DNA of 64,000 nucleotides. Source: an uncultured Acidobacteriota bacterium (GTDB taxonomy: Bacteria; Acidobacteriota; Terriglobia; Bryobacterales; Bryobacteraceae). Positions 17,327-26,141 of the stretch are shown piece after piece; position 1 is the stretch's first letter; each line of letters opens with the position of its first letter. The DNA lies in contig CADEFM010000005.1 of assembly GCA_902826605.1 (NCBI GenBank), positions 286,298-350,297 of the forward strand, given 5' to 3'. Made by a program: the position numbers and the translations under genes. Below the pieces are notes generated by a model. It saw nothing but the letters and a program-made list of their open reading frames with translations, did not search any database and had not been told where the DNA came from.

Positions 17327-19891
17327 TTGAAACAAGGCTCCTTCGGGAGGTGGTTCAACATCACGTTGGTGTTCGCCCTGCTGTCCTGCATGGCCGTGAC
17401 GGCGCACGCGCAGCGAACTCTCGCGGGCGAAGCCAAACTGCGACTGATGCTCGAGGAACTCGGGAACACAGGCAGCGTTATGATGATCGCAGCGCACCCG
17501 GACGATGAGAATACGGCGCTATTGGCTTATCTTTCGCGCGGACGCCACGTCCGCACCGCTTATCTTTCTTTAACCCGCGGCGAGGGCGGCCAGAACCTGA
17601 TCGGCAGCGAGCAGAGCGAAGAACTGGGCATCATTCGCACCCAGGAACTGCTGGCCGCGCGCAAGATCGACGGCGCCGAGCAGTATTTCACCCGCGCCAT
17701 CGACTTCGGGTTCACCAAGACCGCGGATGAAACGCTGGGGTCGAAGTGGCCCCGCGAAAAGGTATTGGGCGACGTGGTGTGGGCCATCCGGCGGTTCAGG
17801 CCAGATGTGATTATTCTGCGTTTCTCCGGCACGCCCCGTGATGGGCACGGACAGCATCAATCCTCGGCGATTCTAGCTAAGGAAGCCTTCACCGCCGCAG
17901 CCGATAGCACGCGCTTTCCAGAGCAGCTGCGTTATGTAAAGACTTGGCAATCTCAGCGATTGATGACCAATCTGACGGGCTTCGGGCCAGAGCAGGAAAA
18001 GGAAATCGCGAAGATTCCCGACAAACTGGAAGTGGATCTGGGCGCTTATTCGCCGGAGCTAGGCTATTCCTACAATGAGATCGCCGGAGCCAGCCGCAGC
18101 CAGCACCGCAGCCAAGCCATGGGAACGCCGGAGCGGCGCGGGGCGCTTATCAGCTATTTTGTTACGGATCGTGGAGACCGAGCGAATAAGGACTTATTCG
18201 AGAACCTCAACTTCACATGGTCGCGTTTCCCGGGCGGCGCGCAAGTAGATTCTCTGATGGCGCAGGCCGTCACATCGTTTGCTCCAGTGCGACCGGAAGC
18301 CCTGCTGCCCGAACTGACCAAAGTTCGCCCGATAATAGCGGGGATTGCCTCTTCGACGCGCGATCCGCTAGTCGAACGCAAGCTGCGCGATCTGGACGAA
18401 ACCATCGCGTATGCCGGAGGCGTCTGGGTGGAAGCACTCGCTGAAAAGTATGCCGTCACGCCCGGTGGCAGCCTTAAAGTCACTTTGTCCGCGCTCGCAC
18501 GCGGTGCGGCTAGCGTGTCGATTCTGGGCGCCAAATTGAGCGGGATCGATGGAACGCCTTCACCCGTCATTGCGCCTTCTGTACTAGCGGCGAACAAGCC
18601 AAGCTTGTATCCAGTCACATTTATGGTGCCGGAATCGCAACCGTACACCCAGCCCTACTGGCAGGAAAATCCGCGCGAGGGAAGCATGTACGCGGTGGCG
18701 AATCAGGAGTTGCTGGGTGATCCCGAGAACCGTCCCGTCCTGGCTGCGCTTTTTCAAATGAGAGTGGGCGGCATCGAAATTCAATTATCGCGGCCCGTGC
18801 AGCACCGTTACGTGGATAAAGTCCTGGGTGAACTGACCCGGCCGCTGGTGGTGGTCCCGCCCGTCGGCATTGAGTTCGGCGGAACCGCGCTTGTGTTTCC
18901 GGATGCCACATCGCGGCGTGTGGAGATTCCCGTGAAATCGAATACGGGAAAGGCATCTGGCGACGTGAACCTAGAAGTCCCCTCTGGCTGGCGCGTGGCG
19001 CCGGCCACGCAGCACTTTGACCTAGCTGGGGCTGACGAGGTGACCAGCGTTGTGTTCACGCTTACGCCACCGGCGGCCGAGTCTCAAGGAGTTCTGCGCG
19101 CGGTTGCTACGGTCGACGGCCGCCGCATCGCCAGTAATACGCGGGTCATTGAATATCCGCACTTCCCGGCGCAAACGCTGCTCACCCCCGCGGAAGCCAG
19201 GCTAGTGCGCGCCGACATACGGACCCTGGCCAAGACCGTGGGATACATCGCGGGCGCGGGTGATGAGGTGCCAGGATCGTTGCGGCAAATTGGAATCGAC
19301 GTAACGCTGCTGACATCAGATGACCTGTTGCACGGCGATTTGAAGCGGTTCGATGCAATCGTCACCGGCGTTCGTTCCTTCAACACGCGTCCGGACTTGC
19401 GAGCCAATTATCAGCGCTTGTTCCAGTACGTGGAAGACGGCGGAACTCTCGTGGTGCAATACAATACGCCGGAAGGCGGGGGAGGGCAGGGGGCCACTCT
19501 TCCAGATAGTCCATTGCTCGCGCATATCGGTCCATATCGCATTAAGACCGGACGCGACCGCGTGACGGTGGAGGAAGCTCCAGTGACTTTCCCCAATCCA
19601 CAGCTTCCCTTGCTGCACACGCCCAATGAAATCACGCAAAAGGATTTTGAAGGATGGGTGCAAGAACGCGGCCTGAATTTCGCCGCTGAGTGGGATCCGC
19701 GCTACTTGAGTGTGCTTGAATCCCATGACCCCGGAGAAAAGCCACTGCTTGGCGGACAGCTTTACACCAAATACGGCAAAGGCGCCTACATTTTCACTGC
19801 CTACGATTGGTTTCGTGAACTGCCCGCCGGAGTCCCCGGCGCGTACCGGTTGTTTGCGAACCTGCTGAGCGCGGGGAAAGCTCAGCAGTGA
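17327..19891 (+). CDS. Exported PIG-L (LmbE-like) deacetylase with C-terminal ThuA/GATase-like domain
   Basis: 854 residues from TTG at 17327, preceded by TGAGGA seven bases upstream and a TAAACT -10-like element at 17302-17307. Residues 1-29 form a signal peptide. The catalytic domain begins MMIAAHPDDENTALLAYLSRG, with the zinc motif HPDD at 57-60, and continues with YLSLTRGEGGQNLIGSE and SGTPRDGHGQHQ, which supplies the distal histidines. A long beta-sandwich middle follows (about 390-620). The end (about 625-850) is an alpha/beta domain resembling ThuA-like amidotransferase folds, with DAIVTGVRSFNTR and VEDGGTLVVQYNTP. Family role: removal of N-acetyl groups from GlcNAc-type sugars or similar amides, here outside the cytoplasm. 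It overlaps the microprotein gene and lies upstream of a symporter, so its product may be imported, which is inference. Confidence 0.9.
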   Translation: MKQGSFGRWFNITLVFALLSCMAVTAHAQRTLAGEAKLRLMLEELGNTGSVMMIAAHPDDENTALLAYLSRGRHVRTAYLSLTRGEGGQNLIGSEQSEELGIIRTQELLAARKIDGAEQYFTRAIDFGFTKTADETLGSKWPREKVLGDVVWAIRRFRPDVIILRFSGTPRDGHGQHQSSAILAKEAFTAAADSTRFPEQLRYVKTWQSQRLMTNLTGFGPEQEKEIAKIPDKLEVDLGAYSPELGYSYNEIAGASRSQHRSQAMGTPERRGALISYFVTDRGDRANKDLFENLNFTWSRFPGGAQVDSLMAQAVTSFAPVRPEALLPELTKVRPIIAGIASSTRDPLVERKLRDLDETIAYAGGVWVEALAEKYAVTPGGSLKVTLSALARGAASVSILGAKLSGIDGTPSPVIAPSVLAANKPSLYPVTFMVPESQPYTQPYWQENPREGSMYAVANQELLGDPENRPVLAALFQMRVGGIEIQLSRPVQHRYVDKVLGELTRPLVVVPPVGIEFGGTALVFPDATSRRVEIPVKSNTGKASGDVNLEVPSGWRVAPATQHFDLAGADEVTSVVFTLTPPAAESQGVLRAVATVDGRRIASNTRVIEYPHFPAQTLLTPAEARLVRADIRTLAKTVGYIAGAGDEVPGSLRQIGIDVTLLTSDDLLHGDLKRFDAIVTGVRSFNTRPDLRANYQRLFQYVEDGGTLVVQYNTPEGGGGQGATLPDSPLLAHIGPYRIKTGRDRVTVEEAPVTFPNPQLPLLHTPNEITQKDFEGWVQERGLNFAAEWDPRYLSVLESHDPGEKPLLGGQLYTKYGKGAYIFTAYDWFRELPAGVPGAYRLFANLLSAGKAQQ
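19862..19888 (+). promoter_or_regulatory. Perfect 9-bp hairpin at the PIG-L/microprotein junction
   Basis: CTGCTGAGC (19862-19870) pairs exactly with GCTCAGCAG (19880-19888) around a nine-base loop GCGGGGAAA. The loop holds the only purine-rich ribosome-site candidate, and the last stem base is the G of the microprotein GTG start. The stem overlaps the final PIG-L codons. Ribosomes finishing PIG-L would melt it, so it looks built for translational coupling. There is no U-run after it, so an intrinsic terminator is unlikely. Confidence 0.5.
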
Positions 19892-20043
19892 GCGAAGAGC
19901 CGCAAGGCGACCGGCCTAGCGCTCCGATTGACGAGCCCCCACCGGTGTTCGGCACCTGGCCGCGCGTGTACGGGTTCGTGCTCGGGTACCTGGCAATGCT
20001 AATAGCGTTGCTGTGGCTGTTCACGCGGTACTACCGTCCATGA
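19888..20043 (+). CDS. 51-residue single-span membrane microprotein coupled to the symporter
   Basis: The frame GTG AGC GAA GAG .. CGT CCA TGA encodes 51 residues. Residues 1-22 are hydrophilic and Pro-rich (SEEPQGDRPSAPIDEPPP). FGTWPRVYG then leads into one hydrophobic helix (about residues 29-46, VLGYLAMLIALLWLF) capped by TRYYRP. The start overlaps the PIG-L stop in GTGA and its own stop overlaps the symporter start in ATGA, so all three are translationally linked. Several sodium:solute symporters are known to have small membrane partner proteins encoded just upstream; this one occupies that position but I cannot match it to a named small-subunit family. The role as symporter accessory subunit is inference from position and topology. 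Confidence 0.68.
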   Translation: MSEEPQGDRPSAPIDEPPPVFGTWPRVYGFVLGYLAMLIALLWLFTRYYRP

Positions 20044-21683
20044 CGATCATCGACTGGATTGTCCTGTTTGCCTGGCTGGTCTTTCTGGTCTCCTACGGTC
20101 TGTGGCGCGGACGCGGATCCACGACCGTCAATCAATATTTGCTGGCTGGAAAAACCATGCCGTGGTACGCCATGGGACTCTCCATTATGGCGACGCAAGC
20201 GAGCGCGATCACTTTCGTCTCCACCACGGGACAAGGATTCGTCGATGGCATGCGGTTCGTGCAGTTCTATCTGGGGCTGCCCATTGCAATGGTGATCCTG
20301 TGCGCCACGGCGGTACCCATTTTTCATCGCGCGAAGGTGTACACAGCATACGAATATCTGGAAAAGCGTTTCGATGCGAAGACGCGCTCTCTGGTGACGG
20401 CGGTGTTTCTCATACAGAGGGGCTTGGGTGCGGGCATCGCGCTGGCCGCGCCATCGATTGTGCTCTCCGTGATACTGGGATGGTCATTTCACGTGACCAC
20501 CTTGGTCATGGGCGGACTGGTGATACTTTACACCACCTTCGGCGGCATTAAAGCAGTGACGCACGCCGACGTGCAGCAAATGATGTTCATCATGGGCTCG
20601 CTGATACTGGCGTTTATCCTCGCGATTTCTCTGCTTCCGCCCGATATATCGTTTTTCGACGCCGTGAAACTAGCGGGCGCGGCGGGGCGATTGAATGCCA
20701 TTGATGCGAGTCTCGATTGGAACAACCGCTACAACTTATGGAGCGGTTTGATCGGCGGCGGGTTTCTTATGCTTGCGTACTTCGGCACGGACCAGAGCCA
20801 GGTGCAACGCTATTTGACCGGCAAATCCATAGGGCATAGCCGGCTGGGCCTGCTGCTGAATGCGATGGCGAAAGTGCCGGTCCAGTTCTTCATCCTGTTC
20901 ATTGGGTCCATGGTATTTGTGTTCTTTTTGTTCCAACGCCCCCCGTTGTTGTTTCATCCGGTTGAGATGAAGCGCGTCGCCCTCACCCCCGAATACCCGG
21001 CGCTGCAGGTTCGCTTCGATGAGGCGTTGAATGCGCGCGAGGCCGCTGCGCGGCGCGTGAAAGGCGGCGCGCCCGTCGCGGACCTCCTTTCTGCTCAGCA
21101 ACAGGTGGATGCGGTGCGTGCCGACGCCCAGAAGCTAAGTCACGAGAATGACACCAATTACATTTTTCTAAGTTTCGTGACCCGTTACATGCCAGTCGGA
21201 CTGGTGGGGCTCATCCTCGGCGTAATTTTTACGGCCGCGATGTCCGCAAGCTCCGGCGAGATCAATTCGCTTGCCACGGTAACCATGATCGATGTTTACC
21301 AGCGCCACTTGCATCGTGGTGCAAACGACCGGCATTACCTGTTTGCATCGCGCCTCGCGACGATTTTCTGGGGCTGCTACGCCGTAGCATTCGCCAATTT
21401 TGCGCAAGGGCTGGGAACGCTAATTGAAGCCGTGAACCAGGTAGGGTCGCTGTTTTACGGAAGCATGTTAGGAGTTTTTGTATTGGCGTTCTTTCTCAAA
21501 AAGGTGCGCGGAACCGCCGCGTTTCTCGGCGTGGCAGTTGGGCAACTTGCCATCTTCGCCGTGGCGGCGTTTACATCGGTGGCTTACCTTTGGTATAACG
21601 TCGTGGGCGCGCTGGTAGTCATCGCCGTAGGCTACGGGCTGTCCTTCGTGCTTACCGAAAAACCCAAGACCGCGAGCGGCTAA
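20040..21683 (+). CDS. Sodium:solute symporter (SSS family)
   Basis: 547 residues from the ATG at 20040, which overlaps the microprotein stop; the longer reading from 20013 lies inside that gene. Thirteen or so hydrophobic segments are visible. SSS features include TVNQYLLAGKTMPWYAMGLSIMATQASAITFVS in the first helices, TAYEYLEKRFDAKTR, the long YTTFGGIKAVTHADVQQ segment, and FTAAMSASSGEINSLATV, the sodium-site helix. Residues about 315-365 form an unusually long charged insert with an Ala/Arg-rich helix (EALNAREAAARRVKGG). Role: inner-membrane sodium-coupled uptake of a sugar, amino acid or carboxylate. Coupling to the PIG-L deacetylase suggests a deacetylated sugar or its relative as substrate, which is inference. 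Confidence 0.92.
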   Translation: MTIIDWIVLFAWLVFLVSYGLWRGRGSTTVNQYLLAGKTMPWYAMGLSIMATQASAITFVSTTGQGFVDGMRFVQFYLGLPIAMVILCATAVPIFHRAKVYTAYEYLEKRFDAKTRSLVTAVFLIQRGLGAGIALAAPSIVLSVILGWSFHVTTLVMGGLVILYTTFGGIKAVTHADVQQMMFIMGSLILAFILAISLLPPDISFFDAVKLAGAAGRLNAIDASLDWNNRYNLWSGLIGGGFLMLAYFGTDQSQVQRYLTGKSIGHSRLGLLLNAMAKVPVQFFILFIGSMVFVFFLFQRPPLLFHPVEMKRVALTPEYPALQVRFDEALNAREAAARRVKGGAPVADLLSAQQQVDAVRADAQKLSHENDTNYIFLSFVTRYMPVGLVGLILGVIFTAAMSASSGEINSLATVTMIDVYQRHLHRGANDRHYLFASRLATIFWGCYAVAFANFAQGLGTLIEAVNQVGSLFYGSMLGVFVLAFFLKKVRGTAAFLGVAVGQLAIFAVAAFTSVAYLWYNVVGALVVIAVGYGLSFVLTEKPKTASG

Positions 21684-21688
21684 AATCC

Positions 21689-21883
21689 TTAGGTCAGTGG
21701 CTTTTCTTGCGGCGCCTGCTTCAATGCCTTGCGCAGATGCTTGTCCGAGTCTTCAAGGCACTCTTGAATCTCGCCGACTTCCGGAACTTTGCTTTCATCA
21801 ACTTCGGCGAGCGATGCCAGGGCAGATTGAATGCTGTGCATACTATCGGTAATTTTGGCGCGTTCACTTTTTGTCAGGCTCAT
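21689..21883 (-). CDS. Small acidic unknown protein (64 residues)
   Basis: A 64-residue frame starting MSLTKSERAKITDSMHSIQ, charged and probably all-helical (ALASLAEVDESKVPEVGEIQE, CLEDSDKHLRKALKQA). No family recognised. The start lies 20 bases inside the upstream 81-residue gene on the same strand, so the pair looks co-translated. The stop is 5 bases from the convergent symporter stop. Natural amino-acid composition and the tight overlap support a real gene; a role cannot be given. Confidence 0.6.
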   Translation of the reverse strand: MSLTKSERAKITDSMHSIQSALASLAEVDESKVPEVGEIQECLEDSDKHLRKALKQAPQEKPLT

Positions 21884-22109
21884 CGTATCTAGAACAGCCG
21901 TGAGTCTCTAAGTGATTCAAGTAGGCATATTTAGCTTGATGTTTCCGCTCATTCACCATATGAATCAAATCGTCAAAGCGAGTACTATCCAAATCACCAC
22001 CGACGAGGGCTTGAAATTGTTCCTCGTGCAATCGCGTCAACTCGCGGATAGTCTCCCCGAACGCCTCCAATAACTGCTTAGCCTGTTGACAATAAATAAG
22101 GCTAGTCAT
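21864..22109 (-). CDS. Small helical unknown protein (81 residues)
   Basis: An 81-residue frame, MTSLIYCQQAKQLLEAFGE.., probably a helical hairpin: TIRELTRLHEEQFQALVGGD then RFDDLIHMVNERKHQAKYAYLNHLETHGC. No signal peptide or membrane helix. Its end overlaps the start of the 64-residue gene by 20 bases. The upstream 196-base gap to the divergent TPR gene must hold its promoter, though none is obvious. Helical-hairpin proteins of this size can be adaptors or toxin-antitoxin partners, but nothing here proves either. Confidence 0.62.
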   Translation of the reverse strand: MTSLIYCQQAKQLLEAFGETIRELTRLHEEQFQALVGGDLDSTRFDDLIHMVNERKHQAKYAYLNHLETHGCSRYDEPDKK

Positions 22110-22305
22110 TGAGCGTTGAACTCACCGCTGGACCTCCCGCACCCATCCGTGCAATTCCCATGCCATTGCCGCCCCCAATTATTCTAGTCCTCGTTCGCGT
22201 ACACGCGGAAAGCATTTAGAGTTTTCACCCGCAAAAATGTTTCACTAAAACGCGGGGGGTAGCTGGTGCGTGCAGCTCTGTGCGCTTTGTGGTGAAGTAA
22301 AAAGG

Positions 22306-24597
22306 ATGAAGTCCTTCAAGTTCTTGTTGGTCCTGATCCTGGCAATTGCAGCGGTGTCCTGCAGCCGGGATCCGAAGGTGCAGGCGCAGCGTTACGTCGA
22401 TAACGGAAATAAATTCTTCGCTAAAGCCAAATATAAAGAAGCATCCATCATGTACCGGCGCGCTTTGCAAAAGGATTTGCGCTTTGGGGAAGCTTACTAC
22501 CGCCTGGGACTGGCGGAGCTGAAAGTGTTGGCGTTTGGCGACGCCGCCCGGGCACTACGCCGTGCCGTGGAGTTGCAGCCGAAAAATTCCGATGCCGCCT
22601 CCAAATTGGCCGATATCTATATGGCTGCGTCCACACAGGACGCGGCCAGCGCGGTACAGTTGCGCAAAGAAGCGCACGACATTGCGGACCAGCTTCTGGA
22701 AAAGGATCCCAATTCCTACGACGGCCATCGCTTGTCTGGCCAGCTGGCTTTGCTCGAAAAAGATACGGCGAAAGCGATAGCGGAGCTGAGTAGGGCGTAC
22801 CAGAGCAAGCCGACGCCGGCGCTTGCTCTCGCCTATTTCCAGGCTCTGATCGGGGACAAGCAAATCGAGGCGGCGGAAAAACTGGCGCGCGAAGTGATCG
22901 CCTCCGATAAAGAATTCGGACCTATGTACGACGTACTTTATATTCAATACGCGAATGTCCGCAATGCCGCGGAGGCCGAAAATATTCTCAAGCTCAAGGT
23001 GCAGAATAATCCCAAGGATCCCAGTCCGTTGCTGCAGTTGATGTCACATTATCATTCCACGAAGAAAGAAAGCGAGCTGGACGCGGTTCTCAAGCGGCTT
23101 ACCGAGTTTCCCGACGGCCACATGCTGGCGGGCAATTTCTTTTTCCTGCAGGCTCGCGATTTCGAAAGGGCGCGCGTGGAATACGAAGCGGGGGCGCGGA
23201 GCGCAACCAAGAACAAGGTGGATTACGAAAAGCGCCTGGTTGAGCTGATGGCCGTGAACGGGAAAGGTGCGGAAGCGAGTCAGATGCTCAAAGGGATTCT
23301 TAAGGCGAATCCCAAAGATCCGGACGCTATTGCGATGCGCGCGGCCCTACAACTGCAAACTGGAAGCCGCGACGACGTGAATCAGGCCGCCAACGATCTG
23401 CAGTCGCTGGTGACCAAGACGCCTGAAAATCACCTGCTGCGCTATAACTTGGCGCGCGCGCTGGTAGCGAAGGGAGAAACCGACCAAGCCCGTCTGAATC
23501 TGGAAGCGGCGATCAAGTTGCGACCGGATTTTCTGCAGGCCCGCCTCCTGCTTGGCCGCCTGTCCCTGATGAAAGGCGACTTTGCCCGCGCCTTGAAGGA
23601 AGCCGACGACGCGCTCGCGTTGAACGGGCGAGACCTGCAGGCGCATCTGATCCGTTCCAGTTCGCTGCTGGCGATGGGCACGAAGGATAAAGCGCAGCAG
23701 GAGCTGGAGGTGATTGAACAGATCGCCCCTGGCAATGCCGACGCGCGTTTCCAATCGGGGTATCTGGCGCTCGACGGCAAGGACTATAAACGAGCTGAAC
23801 AGATGTTTAGTACGCAGTATCGCAGTAATCCCAACGACCTGCGGGCGCTGCTGGGGTTCGCGGAGACGCTGGCTACCCAAGGCCGACTACCGGAAGCGCT
23901 TCAGGAAGTGAATAGCGCGGTGGAACGCGATCCGCAGCGACAGGACTTGAGGCTGGCGCTGGCTAGCCTGTATGTGCGCGCTTCCCGATTCGACGATGCG
24001 ATCAAGATTTACAAAGACATGTCAGCCGCAACTCCGAGTTCCGGTGAACTGATGTTTCGCCTGGCTGAAACGCAGCGCCGGAAGGGCGACGTGAACATGG
24101 CGATTGAATCCTTCCAACGTGCCAGTCAGCTTGCGCCCAACGATCCACGTCCGTTACTGCAATTGGGCATGCTGATGGACGGAACGGGCCGCCGCGAACA
24201 GGCCAAGCCTTACTATGAGCAGATCCTGAAGATCCAGCCCGATCATCCCGTGGCCTTGAATAATCTGGCCTTTATAAAAGCTGAAGAAGGCACGGATCTA
24301 GATGAAGCGCTGACCATGGCTCAAAAGGCACGCCAAAAACTGCCCAGTTCGCCATTCATCCGGGACACGCTTGGGTGGATCTACATCAAAAAGAATTTGA
24401 GTGACGATGCCGTCCGCACCTTGCGGGAGTTAATTGTCGAAGAACCCAACAATCCTTCTTTCCGGTACCACTACGGCTTGGCCCTGTTGCAAAAGGGCGA
24501 TAAACCTTCCGCGCGGAGGGAATTGGAAGCGGCCATCCGCAACAATCCGTCGCGCGAGGACTTAACCAAGATCCGCCAGTTGTTGGTGGCAAATTAG
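22306..24597 (+). CDS. TPR-repeat lipoprotein
   Basis: 763 residues from the ATG at 22306, which gives a lipoprotein signal (MKSFKFLLVLILAIAAVSC, lipid-attached C19); the GTG 36 bases upstream would spoil it. The rest is a long array of tetratricopeptide repeats, seen in recurring motifs such as AKYKEASIMYRRALQKD, FGDAARALRRAVELQPKN, GEAYYRLGLAELK and DEALTMAQKARQKLP. The protein resembles the long TPR proteins found with exosortase/PEP-CTERM systems (PrsT type), but no exosortase is in the window. Role: an outer-membrane or periplasmic scaffold, inferred from fold. It is followed 15 bases later by the CPBP protease gene on the same strand. Confidence 0.88.
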   Translation: MKSFKFLLVLILAIAAVSCSRDPKVQAQRYVDNGNKFFAKAKYKEASIMYRRALQKDLRFGEAYYRLGLAELKVLAFGDAARALRRAVELQPKNSDAASKLADIYMAASTQDAASAVQLRKEAHDIADQLLEKDPNSYDGHRLSGQLALLEKDTAKAIAELSRAYQSKPTPALALAYFQALIGDKQIEAAEKLAREVIASDKEFGPMYDVLYIQYANVRNAAEAENILKLKVQNNPKDPSPLLQLMSHYHSTKKESELDAVLKRLTEFPDGHMLAGNFFFLQARDFERARVEYEAGARSATKNKVDYEKRLVELMAVNGKGAEASQMLKGILKANPKDPDAIAMRAALQLQTGSRDDVNQAANDLQSLVTKTPENHLLRYNLARALVAKGETDQARLNLEAAIKLRPDFLQARLLLGRLSLMKGDFARALKEADDALALNGRDLQAHLIRSSSLLAMGTKDKAQQELEVIEQIAPGNADARFQSGYLALDGKDYKRAEQMFSTQYRSNPNDLRALLGFAETLATQGRLPEALQEVNSAVERDPQRQDLRLALASLYVRASRFDDAIKIYKDMSAATPSSGELMFRLAETQRRKGDVNMAIESFQRASQLAPNDPRPLLQLGMLMDGTGRREQAKPYYEQILKIQPDHPVALNNLAFIKAEEGTDLDEALTMAQKARQKLPSSPFIRDTLGWIYIKKNLSDDAVRTLRELIVEEPNNPSFRYHYGLALLQKGDKPSARRELEAAIRNNPSREDLTKIRQLLVAN

Positions 24598-24612
24598 GCG
24601 ACGCGGACTAGA

Positions 24613-25320
24613 GTGAATTCTTCACCGGCAGCCTCCTCCATCGCCCCTCCTGGGAATGACACACCCACAGTCACTGCCTATATCGCGCCTTTCGCCGCCC
24701 TGTTAGGGTTCTTGGCAATCAGCGGAAGCCTTCCTCTTATGCCGCGCGTACGCGAGATGGCTGGTATAGGAGTGGTGATCGTTGCGTTGTGGGTATTTTC
24801 GCGGGGCGTCCTGGATTTCCGAGCACGCAGCGCTGTGTGGAGTGCGCTATTGGGCGTGGCGGTGTTCGTCGTGTGGGTGGCCCCTGATTGGCTTTCCGCG
24901 GAATATCGTCATTCGATCCTATTTGAGAATCCGCTGACTGGCGCGGCGCGCAGTTCGCTTTCCGGGGCGGCGCGTCAAGACCCCGTGACACTAGCAATGC
25001 GGACATTCCGCGCGGTGGCGTTGGTTCCCATCGCAGAGGAGCTGTTCTGGCGCGGATGGCTGATGCGCTGGCTGGTCGCACCGGAGTTCAGCCGCGTGGG
25101 GTTGGGAGTTTACCGTCCTTTTTCCTTCGCGCTGACGGCGATCTTGTTCGCGTCAGAACACGGGCCGTACTGGGACGTGGGATTGATCACGGGAATTATT
25201 TTTAACCTGTGGATGATACGACAGAAGACTTTGGGTGACATGTTTATCGCGCACGCCTCCGCTAACGCCTGCCTTAGCGCATACGTGATCGCTTTTGAGA
25301 AATGGGAATACTGGCTTTGA
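24613..25320 (+). CDS. CPBP-family intramembrane metalloprotease (CAAX-protease-related)
   Basis: 235 residues from a GTG at 24613, with about seven membrane segments. The CPBP/Abi catalytic signature is complete: VPIAEELFWRGWL (E142, E143 and the following Arg), ILFASEHGPYW (H183) and FIAHASANACL (H214). The sequence resembles the CAAX-prenyl-protease-related proteins that occur alone or fused to exosortase E. Family role: proteolysis within the inner membrane, with target unknown. It lies between the TPR lipoprotein and the HAD hydrolase; the next gene begins within its last 19 bases. Confidence 0.87.
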   Translation: MNSSPAASSIAPPGNDTPTVTAYIAPFAALLGFLAISGSLPLMPRVREMAGIGVVIVALWVFSRGVLDFRARSAVWSALLGVAVFVVWVAPDWLSAEYRHSILFENPLTGAARSSLSGAARQDPVTLAMRTFRAVALVPIAEELFWRGWLMRWLVAPEFSRVGLGVYRPFSFALTAILFASEHGPYWDVGLITGIIFNLWMIRQKTLGDMFIAHASANACLSAYVIAFEKWEYWL

Positions 25321-26141
25321 CGCAAAATCAAACTTCAATCGAACCCGTCCGTCCCGGCGCATCCGCGCGAAAGGCTAAGGCGGCCGTATTTGATTTCGAT
25401 GGCACCATATCGGTCATCCGGTCGGGCTGGATCGACGTGATGACACCGATGATGGCGGATGTTTTGCTCAGCCTGAAGAGCGGCGAATCGGAGGAAGACC
25501 TGCTCACGCTGATCCGGGAGATGGTCTGGCGGACCACCGGCAAGGAAACGATCTACCAAATGATGGATTTCGCCACTATGGTCACTGAACGTGGCGGCAC
25601 TCCACTCGATCCGCGTGAGTACAAAAAGATGTACTTGGATCGCTTGTGGGTGAAAATCGTGGACCGCATTGAGGACCTGAAGCAACAACGGGTGGCGCCT
25701 GCGTACTACATGGTCCCCGGCGCGCTCCAATTGATCGAGAGTCTAAAAGAGCGCGGACTCAAGATGTATTTGGCCAGCGGAACGGACGAGATCTTCATGC
25801 GCGAGGAAGCGCGGCTGCTCGGCGTGACGCCCTTTTTCGACGGTGGTGTTTATGGGGCGCAGGACGACCTCAGCAGTTTTTCGAAAAAGATCCTCATCCA
25901 GCGGATTATTTCCACGACGGGCGTGCGCGGCGATGAGATCGTCGGTTTCGGGGACGGCTATGTCGAGATAGAAGAAGTGAAACTGGTAGGCGGCGTCACG
26001 GTAGGCGTCGCGAGTCAGGAGCCAGCTTGCCAAAGCGTGGACGAATGGAAGCGGCAACGGCTGATTGGCGTGGGTGCGGACTATATCGTGCCGAATTTCC
26101 TGGAGCATGAGCGGCTGGTGGATCTTTTGTTTTCCGCGTGA
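25302..26141 (+). CDS. HAD-superfamily hydrolase
   Basis: 279 residues. HAD motif I is AVFDFDGT (nucleophile D31, acid D33), motif II lies in LKMYLASGT, the motif III lysine is probably in SSFSKKILIQ and motif IV is EIVGFGDGYVEIEE. The helical cap between motifs I and II (about 45-150) is large, as in class C1 phosphatases of the phosphoglycolate-phosphatase type. Role: cytoplasmic phosphatase or mutase; substrate unknown. The ATG at 25302 overlaps the CPBP gene by 19 bases; an in-frame TTG at 25317 is an alternative start. Its stop overlaps the ROK kinase start in GTGA, so a shared sugar-phosphate pathway is plausible. Confidence 0.88.
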   Translation: MGILALTQNQTSIEPVRPGASARKAKAAVFDFDGTISVIRSGWIDVMTPMMADVLLSLKSGESEEDLLTLIREMVWRTTGKETIYQMMDFATMVTERGGTPLDPREYKKMYLDRLWVKIVDRIEDLKQQRVAPAYYMVPGALQLIESLKERGLKMYLASGTDEIFMREEARLLGVTPFFDGGVYGAQDDLSSFSKKILIQRIISTTGVRGDEIVGFGDGYVEIEEVKLVGGVTVGVASQEPACQSVDEWKRQRLIGVGADYIVPNFLEHERLVDLLFSA

